Shown here piece by piece: positions 7,090 to 12,001 of a DNA stretch of 12,001 nucleotides. The stretch lies in assembly GCA_013043085.1 (NCBI GenBank), contig JABDOU010000345.1, forward strand, positions 1-12,001. Reading direction: 5' to 3'. The notes under the pieces are model-generated. The model searched no databases. It was given only the letters and a program-made list of their open reading frames with translations, and was not told the DNA's origin. A program made the translations under genes and the position numbers. This stretch comes from Acidimicrobiia bacterium. Its GTDB lineage: Bacteria; Actinomycetota; Acidimicrobiia; Spongiisociales; SHLN01. Numbering within the stretch: the stretch's first letter is position 1; every line of letters starts with the position of its first letter.

Positions 7090-7687
7090 TCAGTCCGGGG
7101 TTGACGAACGAGGCTTCTCATCGAAGTATTCCACAGCGCGGCTCACGGCCGCCTCAAGATATCGAAGAGCGACGGGACCGTTGCCGAGTTCACGCTCGGC
7201 AAGCATCGAGGGCTCATTTCGCACCCGTCGGGCGTTGACACTCAGGTCGTATGCGGTGGGCTTGGTGAAGCATCGATGCCCCACGGCCGTCATTCATCCG
7301 ACCTGATTCCAGAGATCATCGGCCAAATCAACGACGTCAAATTCACGCTCAAAGAGGTTCCCTTCGGCTCCATCGTCGCGTTTCGTCGTGCCTTGACCGT
7401 CGACATGGACGGAAGCAGCTACCAGGTCTTCGGGGTTGGTAGAAAAGGCAAACCTGTCGTTGACCACGAACACGGGCGTCGCCTCGCTGACGTCGGCAAG
7501 AGGTCGGTTCATGTGCACCGGGTAAAGACACCTGAAGAGGCGCTGCTCGTAGTCGTACTTGCCGCGAGCGGGCTCCTCGATGTGGTTCGAAATCAAGAGT
7601 GGCTTCCGAGGATCAGTGGCTAGTCACCTGGTGGCCCGCGGCAATGTGCCTTGCGAAGAACTGATAGCTTGCCGATTCCGGGGTCAT
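7090..7687 (-). pseudogene. Possible decayed minus-strand gene, family unknown
   Basis: The minus frame is open from 7623 to 7090 except for one TGA at 7296-7294, which is followed at once by ATG. It reads as plausible protein, for example KYDYEQRLFRCLYPVHMN before the TGA and LRYLEAAVSRAVEYFDE after it. It lacks a good start. In another minus frame an ATG at 7687 gives ESASYQFFARHIAAGHQV and stops at about 7614, so one 1-nt indel at about 7614-7623 would join it to the main frame. I read this as one gene of about 200 codons with a frameshift and a nonsense codon. The exactly opposed plus frame is also open (7105-7620), but its only start is ATG 7276, and it stays open for 57 codons before that start, which is better explained as the shadow of minus-strand coding. 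Second-position GC is low (about 49% over 7105-7275) against about 65-68% at the outer positions, which supports coding in one of these two frames without telling which. No family recognised. Two short intact genes or a plus-strand gene (7276-7623) are alternatives. Confidence 0.3.
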
Positions 7688-7811
7688 GGATAGAGAATTT
7701 CTGGATGTCGACACGGCCGATGAAGCAGCAGCGTCCCTTCTCGTGAGTTGGGTGGGATTCTCCGTGGTGGCATTGATCTTGCTGGCAATGGGGCTCAGTT
7801 ACTTCCTGTAG
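7686..7811 (+). CDS. 41-residue single-span membrane microprotein
   Basis: An ATG at 7686 opens a 41-codon frame ending in TAG at 7809-7811. Residues 1-16 are acidic (MDREFLDVDTADEAAA). Residues about 18-41 are one hydrophobic helix including SVVALILLAMGLSYF and ending at the stop, so it would be a tail-anchored or N-out/N-in single-pass peptide. Only a poor GGGG sits close to the start; a TANNNT match (TAGCTT, 7665-7670) lies 15 nt before the ATG. It precedes the coiled-coil gene by 33 bp. The amphipathic layout argues for a real peptide, but short frames of this kind can occur by chance and no family is recognised. Confidence 0.45.
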   Translation: MDREFLDVDTADEAAASLLVSWVGFSVVALILLAMGLSYFL

Positions 7812-7831
7812 CTGCTGCTTCGATGCCGTCG

Positions 7832-7837
7832 TACACT
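7832..7837 (+). promoter_or_regulatory. Putative -10 box (TACACT) for a leaderless coiled-coil gene transcript
   Basis: TACACT is a close match to the actinobacterial TANNNT/TATAAT-type box and ends 7 nt before the ATG at 7845, where no Shine-Dalgarno sequence is present. This is the clearest of the leaderless-type promoters in the window. No strong -35 was seen. Confidence 0.5.
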
Positions 7838-7844
7838 GGACGTC

Positions 7845-8222
7845 ATGACGGATCTGGACGGTTTGTTGGCTGAGATGCGCGAGGTATTCGACGCTCTGGA
7901 TGCTCTCGATGAGTCGGATCCCGAACGCGAGGCCCTGGTTGCGAAGCAGGAGGACATCCGGTCGCGCCTCCGTGCCCTGGACTACGACCGGCACCGGCCG
8001 CGAGCCGAGGTAGAAGCCGAACTCAGACATCTCTACAAACAGCTGAAGTCGGCCAGGGGTGACCGGATCAAGACGATCAAAGGAAGATTCACGGGCGCCG
8101 ACCTCGCCGTGGGAGGGCGGATTCCGGCCACTGATATCAACGAACGGATCGATGCGAGCAACCAGGTGTCAGCCATCGAAAACAGGATTGAGGCTCTGGA
8201 GCGTGTGCTGAGGGATGGGTGA
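7845..8222 (+). CDS. Small coiled-coil protein of unknown function
   Basis: This 125-residue, highly charged protein is predicted by eye to be mostly helical: heptad-like Leu/Ile/Val spacing at about 1-45, 53-73 and 105-123, separated by a glycine-containing turn (about 79-92, GKIPATD-like RIPATDINERID at its end). No membrane segment, signal peptide or enzymatic motif is visible. A hairpin of two antiparallel helices is a reasonable model. The ATG at 7845 is supported by a -10 box 7 nt upstream. Its last 8 nt overlap the start of the PHP phosphoesterase gene, so the two are co-transcribed and probably translationally coupled. I do not recognise the family. The coupling suggests a partner or regulator of the downstream enzyme, but that is inference. 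Confidence 0.75.
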   Translation: MTDLDGLLAEMREVFDALDALDESDPEREALVAKQEDIRSRLRALDYDRHRPRAEVEAELRHLYKQLKSARGDRIKTIKGRFTGADLAVGGRIPATDINERIDASNQVSAIENRIEALERVLRDG

Positions 8223-9090
8223 TCATCATCTACACCTGTTCGGCCACGGCCCGCTCGATTCGGCGAGGCAGGAACCGAATGACTATCCGATCGGGCTGAT
8301 CGACTCATACGTCGAGGCAGCGGCGCAACGAGGTGTGACCGAACTTGGTTTCACGGAACATTTCTACCGGTGTGTCGAATCGGACTCATTGCTCGGGCCG
8401 TTCTGGAAGGGCGGACGTCGAGAACTCGCCGAACAAACCGAGGCATTTGTCAAAGAAGACCGCGTACTCAGCCTGGACAGGTACGTCGAGGCTGTACTGT
8501 CCGCCAAGGGAAGGGGACTGCCGGTCAAGCTTGGTCTCGAAGTCGATTACTTCCCGGATTCCATTGAAGCGGTGACTCAGTTTCTGGCCGCATATCCGTT
8601 CGATTTTCTCATCGGCTCGATTCACTGGATTGGCGAGTGGTCGGTCGATCATCACGACGTGGTTGGCGAATTCGAACGACGGGGCGTCGATCAGGCCTAC
8701 GAAGACTATTTCTCACTCGAAGCTGACCTGGCGGGGTGTGGCCACGTCGATGTTCTGGCACACGCCGATGTCATCAAGAAGTTCGGCCATCGGCCATCTT
8801 CTGATCTAGGGGAATGGTATGCCAGGGTTGCGACTGCCGCCGCCCGTTCCGGAACCGGCGTCGAAGTGTCGAGCGGTGGGTTGCGCCAACCGGTTGCCGA
8901 GATTTACCCGGCCGAAGCGTTCCTCGACAAGTTTTTCGAGGAAGGGGTGGCGATCACTCTGGCGAGTGATGGCCATGACGCGTCAGAAGCCGGATTCGGA
9001 CATTCCGAGGTGGTGGCGGCTGCCAGGCGTGCCGGCTACTCGACTCGCCTTTCTTTCGATCAGCGCACTCGAACGGAGGTTCCGCTGTGA
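8215..9090 (+). CDS. PHP-domain phosphoesterase, HisJ/histidinol-phosphatase type
   Basis: PHP histidinol-phosphatases hydrolyse L-histidinol phosphate, the penultimate step of histidine synthesis, with a trinuclear metal site. The 291-residue protein has the full ligand set expected of the family: D-x-H-x-H at 3-7 (His5, His7), Glu48-His49 in FTEHF, Glu109 in GLEVDYFP, His137 in GSIHW, His183 in LAHADVIKKFG, and Asp252/His254 in ASDGHD. GSIHW and GLEVDYFP are particularly HisJ-like. The length is normal and the protein looks active. The ATG at 8215 overlaps the preceding stop by 8 nt, which fixes the start because the metal motif begins at residue 3. No his genes are nearby, so another phosphoester substrate is possible and I give no gene symbol. 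It converges on the alpha/beta hydrolase gene with only 6 bp between stop codons. Confidence 0.88.
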   Translation: MGDHHLHLFGHGPLDSARQEPNDYPIGLIDSYVEAAAQRGVTELGFTEHFYRCVESDSLLGPFWKGGRRELAEQTEAFVKEDRVLSLDRYVEAVLSAKGRGLPVKLGLEVDYFPDSIEAVTQFLAAYPFDFLIGSIHWIGEWSVDHHDVVGEFERRGVDQAYEDYFSLEADLAGCGHVDVLAHADVIKKFGHRPSSDLGEWYARVATAAARSGTGVEVSSGGLRQPVAEIYPAEAFLDKFFEEGVAITLASDGHDASEAGFGHSEVVAAARRAGYSTRLSFDQRTRTEVPL

Positions 9091-9096
9091 GAAGTG

Positions 9097-9882
9097 CTAT
9101 TGCGAGCCCCAGAACGTTCTCAGAGCGCCCGAAAAAGCATCCGGCGTCTCGATAGGCGGCATGTGTCCCGCACCAGCTATCACCTCGTAACCTGATCCCG
9201 GGATGGCGGCGGCCATGGCGGCGCCAATCTCTGGAGGAAAGAGCCCGTCCAGCTCACCAGAGATGACCAAGGTTGGCACGCTGATGTCGGCCAGCAGTCG
9301 GGTGCGATCTGGCCTGGCTGCAATGGCGCCCAGAGCTGCCACGATCGTCTCGACGCGAGTGCCTTCTACCATCGTTCTTAGGCGGGCGGCGGCGGTGATA
9401 TCACGATTGGGAGCAAGCAGTGCGCCCTGCAGCTTCGTGGCCAGCGCCTGTCTGCCCTGTGACACCGTGTCTTCGGCCTGCGCTGCGCGCCCGGCCTTCC
9501 CGTCGTCGGAGTCGAAGCCGGCGTTGGTATTGGCAAGAACGAGCGATCGGACGATGCCGGGGCTATTCGCCCACAAGGCCAGGGCGACGTATCCGCCCAT
9601 GGACAGTCCGACGATATCGGCTTCCTTGGAACCGAGAGCGGCTACCAGCTCGCTGACGTCCGCCGCATAGTCATCGATCGACACGGGGCTGGCGCCGGTA
9701 GGTGCGGAATGGCCGAATCCCCGAAGGTCAACGGCAATCACCCGGCGGATGTCGGAAAGTGCTGCCAGCTGTTCGAGCCACATTGTGTGATTGAGCGGAT
9801 AGCCGTGGATGAGCATTGCGAGAGGGCCTTCGCCGCGCTCGATGTAGTGGAGACTCTGATTGTTGACGCTCAGATGTGGCAT
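9097..9882 (-). CDS. Alpha/beta hydrolase
   Basis: This is a 261-residue soluble alpha/beta-hydrolase-fold enzyme. It has HGYPL at 26-30 (oxyanion region), the nucleophile elbow GLSMG with Ser94, Asp212 in SGELDGLFP, and His240 in GAGHMPP, a complete catalytic triad. The domain order and length fit small esterases, 3-oxoadipate enol-lactonase-like or haloperoxidase-like members; motifs do not resolve which. The ATG at 9882 is preceded by TAGCCT 6 nt upstream, suggesting a leaderless transcript of its own. It also lies 49 bp downstream of the FAD oxidoreductase on the same strand and may be read from it as well. The substrate is unknown. Confidence 0.9.
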   Translation of the reverse strand: MPHLSVNNQSLHYIERGEGPLAMLIHGYPLNHTMWLEQLAALSDIRRVIAVDLRGFGHSAPTGASPVSIDDYAADVSELVAALGSKEADIVGLSMGGYVALALWANSPGIVRSLVLANTNAGFDSDDGKAGRAAQAEDTVSQGRQALATKLQGALLAPNRDITAAARLRTMVEGTRVETIVAALGAIAARPDRTRLLADISVPTLVISGELDGLFPPEIGAAMAAAIPGSGYEVIAGAGHMPPIETPDAFSGALRTFWGSQ

Positions 9883-9888
9883 GCCAGG

Positions 9889-9894
9889 AGGCTA
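9889..9894 (-). promoter_or_regulatory. Putative -10 box (TAGCCT) for a leaderless alpha/beta hydrolase transcript
   Basis: On the minus strand TAGCCT is followed by 6 nt and then the ATG at 9882, the ideal distance for a transcript that begins at the start codon. No Shine-Dalgarno sequence is present. The -35 region falls on a small inverted repeat. Confidence 0.4.
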
Positions 9895-9913
9895 GGGGCA
9901 CGCCGGGGGAGTC

Positions 9914-9931
9914 GTTCGCCCGAACATCGGG
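9914..9931. repeat. Overlapping small inverted repeats between oxidoreductase stop and hydrolase promoter
   Basis: GTTCG-CC-CGAAC (9914-9925) overlaps CCCGA-ACA-TCGGG (9919-9931), which abuts the oxidoreductase stop codon at 9932. On the minus strand the second is a 5-bp hairpin directly after the stop but has no T run, so it is a weak terminator at best. The first lies where the hydrolase -35 would be, so it could equally be an operator. Confidence 0.3.
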
Positions 9932-11359
9932 TCATCGCAGCGCGGTTGCGAGTGCTTCGCGGGCTGCGTGGTGACCTGACATGCCGTGCACTCCCGCACC
10001 GGGGCTGGTGGATGCGCTGCCGATGAAGATCGTCGGGTTGCCCGTGCGATAGGGAATGATCTTGATTCCAGGGCGAAGGAATACCCGACTACCGCGATTG
10101 CTTCCGCCGCCGACGTTTCCGCCAATCAGGTTTGCGTTCGACGCCTCCAATTCTGCCGGCGACCAGGTTCGCTTTGCGATGATCGTGTCCCTGAAGCCCG
10201 GCGCGAATCGCTCGATCTGGTGCTGGATCCGCTGTGTCATGTCGAACCTCGAGGCATTTGGCACGTGGCAATATGCCCAGGCTGTGTGCTTTCCCTGCGG
10301 TGCGCGCGTGTCGTCGAAAAGCGAATGTTGGGCGAGGAGCACGAAGGGTTTGGTAGGAGGAACTCCGCTGCTCATTTGTTTCTCTGAAGTCGCTATCTCT
10401 TTGAGTGTCCCACCGACGTGCACAGTCGCAGCGTGGGCAACATTGGGATTTGCCCACGGGATCGGTTCCGAGAGAGCGAAATCGATTTTGAATGCCGCGG
10501 GCCCGTATTTGAATCGTCTCATCCAGAGCCGGGAATGCTGAGGAAGGCGTTCGCGAGCAATCTCACCTACCTGGGCGGGGGTGGTCGAAAAGATTGCCGC
10601 ACGGTGATCGGGAAGGTCGGACAGGTTTTGAACCCGGGTTCCTGTGCGGATTTCGCCTCCGATTGACTCGAGGTAGGCGGCGAGTGCGTTGGTGAGAGAC
10701 TGGGCCCCGCCTTTCGGGAACCCCCAGCCGACCGTGTGGGCGGAAGCCCCGAGCACGAGACCAAACGTTGAGGTGAAGGGATAGCTCAGAGGCAAGAGGC
10801 TGTGGGCCACATGTCCGGCGAACAGCGCCCGGGCCGCCTCGGTTGCAAACCGGCTCTTTGCGAACCGGGTGGCCGGAGCAGCGCCCGCCAGCCCCAGCCT
10901 GAGCATCAGCATCGGGTGTCTCGGAAATCGAGTCAGACGTGTCATCGTGAAGTCGGTCACGTCGTCCCAGTTCTCAATGAGCCGGTCAAAGGTTTTGCGA
11001 TACGCAGCGGCGTCCTCTCCGAGCTCAACGGCCGTCTGGTGGAGATCATGCCATGCAATCGCGGCCTCGCCGTTATTGAGAGGATGGGCGACGCTGGCAA
11101 CCGGCACGATCCACTCCAGGCCATGCTCATGGAGGGGCAGTCCTGAGAAGAATGGCGAGCCCATGCCGAGCGGGTGAATGGCCGATGCGAGGTCGTGCAC
11201 GAAACCGGGTTCGGTAGTTTCGGCCGAGCGGGCGCCGCCCCCGATGGTTTCGTTTGCTTCGAGAACGACCACCGAGCGTCCCGCCTGGGCCAGAGTGATG
11301 GCGGCAGCGAGCCCGTTGGGGCCGGCACCGATCACAACGGCGTCGTACGAGTCAGCCAC
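9932..11359 (-). CDS. FAD-dependent oxidoreductase, phytoene-desaturase-like (CrtI/PYROXD2 type)
   Basis: The 475-residue protein opens with a Rossmann FAD/NAD-binding motif, VVIGAGPNGLAAA (GxGxxG at 11-16), ending the beta-alpha-beta unit at Glu34 in VVLEAN, followed by GGGARSAE. The C-terminal motif, IFIGSASTSPGAGVHGMSG, is the second FAD-contact signature of the phytoene-desaturase/carotenoid-isomerase-like family. The GTG start at 11359 is chosen because the nucleotide-binding strand follows directly (MADSYDAVVIGAG); no ATG is usable. No carotenoid genes are nearby, so this is more likely one of the widespread family members of uncertain substrate than a true CrtI. It is divergent from the flavin reductase across 71 bp and leads into the alpha/beta hydrolase 49 bp downstream. 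Confidence 0.9.
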   Translation of the reverse strand: MADSYDAVVIGAGPNGLAAAITLAQAGRSVVVLEANETIGGGARSAETTEPGFVHDLASAIHPLGMGSPFFSGLPLHEHGLEWIVPVASVAHPLNNGEAAIAWHDLHQTAVELGEDAAAYRKTFDRLIENWDDVTDFTMTRLTRFPRHPMLMLRLGLAGAAPATRFAKSRFATEAARALFAGHVAHSLLPLSYPFTSTFGLVLGASAHTVGWGFPKGGAQSLTNALAAYLESIGGEIRTGTRVQNLSDLPDHRAAIFSTTPAQVGEIARERLPQHSRLWMRRFKYGPAAFKIDFALSEPIPWANPNVAHAATVHVGGTLKEIATSEKQMSSGVPPTKPFVLLAQHSLFDDTRAPQGKHTAWAYCHVPNASRFDMTQRIQHQIERFAPGFRDTIIAKRTWSPAELEASNANLIGGNVGGGSNRGSRVFLRPGIKIIPYRTGNPTIFIGSASTSPGAGVHGMSGHHAAREALATALR

Positions 11360-11416
11360 GACCTACCCCGCAATGTTGACGCGCATTCAAGAAAGTCGAC
11401 TCGGGAGGGCGGCCAC

Positions 11417-11422
11417 TACAGT
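11417..11422 (+). promoter_or_regulatory. Putative -10 box (TACAGT) for the flavin reductase gene
   Basis: TACAGT fits TANNNT and ends 8 nt before the ATG at 11431, giving a leaderless or 1-2 nt leader transcript. TCGAC at 11396-11400 is a possible weak -35. The 71-bp space 11360-11430 must also hold the divergent oxidoreductase promoter, for which I saw no clear -10. Confidence 0.45.
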
Positions 11423-11430
11423 CACGCTCC

Positions 11431-11928
11431 ATGACTATCGATCCCGAAGCCTTCCGTGACGTTCTTTCCAACTTCGCAGCGTCCGTCACCGTAGTGACGG
11501 CCAGGTCCGAAGACGGCCCGGTGGGGCTCACGGTATCTGCGTTCACGTCGGTGTCCCTCGATCCTCCGTTGATCCTGATATGTATCGACCATAAAGCCGG
11601 AAGCCTCCACGCTATTCGCCAAGCCGGCTGGTTCACAGTCAATTTCTTGAATGCGGGCAGCGGAGCGACGGCGATGATGTTTGCGAGCAAGGAAATCGAC
11701 AAGTTCGCATCGACGCCGCACCGGCCACCGGCAAACGAGCGGGCCGGACCCGTTCTCACCGATGAGCATGTTGTCTCGTACTTCGAGTGTGAGACTCAGC
11801 AGAGGATCCAGGCCGGTGACCACGACATTTTCGTCGCCCTGGTCCGGGCCGGAGCGCTGGTGAACGATACGGTGCTTCCAATGGTCTACGTGAGACGTCG
11901 CTTCGCACACCTGGAATTCGACACTTAG
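11431..11928 (+). CDS. Flavin-reductase-like FMN-binding split-barrel protein
   Basis: The 165-residue protein matches the flavin reductase domain family: FRDVLSNFAASVTVVTA at the N-terminus, then GLTVSAFTSVSLDPPLILIC at 32-51 (flavin-contact region), FTVNFLN at 68-74, and GDHDIFVALV at 129-138 (the GDH motif). Family members reduce FMN/FAD with NAD(P)H and often feed two-component monooxygenases. No monooxygenase partner is in the window, though an FAD oxidoreductase is divergently encoded next door. The start ATG has a TACAGT -10 box 8 nt upstream. The last 4 nt overlap the stop region of the convergent acyl-CoA dehydrogenase gene. Length and motifs are complete. The reductase role is family knowledge; partner and substrate are unknown. 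Confidence 0.9.
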   Translation: MTIDPEAFRDVLSNFAASVTVVTARSEDGPVGLTVSAFTSVSLDPPLILICIDHKAGSLHAIRQAGWFTVNFLNAGSGATAMMFASKEIDKFASTPHRPPANERAGPVLTDEHVVSYFECETQQRIQAGDHDIFVALVRAGALVNDTVLPMVYVRRRFAHLEFDT

Positions 11929-12001
11929 CCGCGGAACGCCGAGATTCCGGTGACCGCCTGCCCGAGGACCAGGGTGTGGACCTCTTCGGTGCCCTCGTAG
12001 G
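11925..12001 (-). CDS. Acyl-CoA dehydrogenase, C-terminal end (glutaryl-CoA-dehydrogenase-like), cut by window
   Basis: Too short to stand out as a frame, but the minus-strand translation is YEGTEEVHTLVLGQ followed by AVTGISAFRG and TAA (11927-11925). The YEGT(x)(x)(I/V)H(x)L(x)LG(x)A pattern is the conserved C-terminal FAD-contact/active-site segment of acyl-CoA dehydrogenases, and the TGI(x)AF ending is typical of glutaryl-CoA dehydrogenases. These enzymes oxidise acyl-CoA with FAD in fatty-acid or amino-acid breakdown. The gene continues beyond the window. Its stop codon overlaps the flavin reductase stop by 3 nt (the shared TTAG). Confidence 0.82.
   Translation of the reverse strand, partial: YEGTEEVHTLVLGQAVTGISAFRG

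Noticed and set aside
7291..7296. In-frame TGA as a selenocysteine codon in the minus-strand frame
   Set aside because: The TGA is directly followed by ATG, no Cys-type active-site motif surrounds it, no convincing SECIS-like hairpin follows, and the upstream frame is itself broken.
7276..7623. 115-codon plus-strand frame
   Set aside because: The frame stays open 57 codons upstream of its only start codon, has no good promoter, and exactly opposes a more protein-like minus-strand frame. Kept only as an alternative in the pseudogene entry.
7620..8030. 136-codon minus-strand frame across 7620-8030
   Set aside because: It is antisense to the coiled-coil gene, whose heptad pattern, promoter position and coupling to the PHP gene support the plus strand.

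Overview
The window looks like chromosomal DNA of an actinobacterium-like organism with moderately high GC (about 60% by eye). Three things suggest this: the linked order dapA - rnj (RNase J) - small membrane protein - ftsK, common in Actinomycetota; frequent GTG/TTG starts; and several genes with a TANNNT -10 hexamer 6-8 nt before the ATG and no good Shine-Dalgarno sequence, the pattern of leaderless actinobacterial mRNAs. A deep-branching actinobacterium such as Acidimicrobiia is a guess from general appearance, not something the sequence proves. There is no IS element, CRISPR array, phage module, rRNA or tRNA.

Left part (1-1500, + strand): two same-strand genes of unknown function, the first cut by the window edge. 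Their C-terminal halves are clearly homologous, so they are tandem paralogues. The complete one has a single N-terminal membrane anchor and is probably extracytoplasmic. They are separated from dapA by about 110 bp holding a helically phased direct repeat and a likely leaderless promoter.

Core housekeeping block (1612-6975, + strand): dapA (lysine/diaminopimelate synthesis), rnj (RNA turnover/processing) and a two-helix membrane protein are joined by 4-nt stop/start overlaps and are probably one operon. After 125 bp comes ftsK (DNA translocase in chromosome segregation and division). DAP for peptidoglycan and FtsK at the septum both serve growth and division, but no direct functional link with RNase J is visible.

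Poorly explained stretch (6976-7685): no convincing intact gene. It holds a degenerate-looking minus-strand reading frame (about 7687-7090) broken by one in-frame TGA and probably one frameshift, plus a small inverted repeat.

Middle (7686-9090, + strand): a 41-codon single-span membrane microprotein, a coiled-coil protein with its own leaderless promoter, and, overlapping it by 8 nt, a complete PHP-domain phosphoesterase of the HisJ/histidinol-phosphatase type.

Right part (9097-12001): on the minus strand, an FAD-dependent phytoene-desaturase-like oxidoreductase followed by an alpha/beta hydrolase. Divergent from the oxidoreductase is a flavin-reductase-like FMN-binding protein. The window ends in the C-terminus of a minus-strand acyl-CoA dehydrogenase that overlaps the flavin reductase stop codon. 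These look like redox/catabolic accessory enzymes. Both convergent gene pairs are packed with almost no room for terminators.
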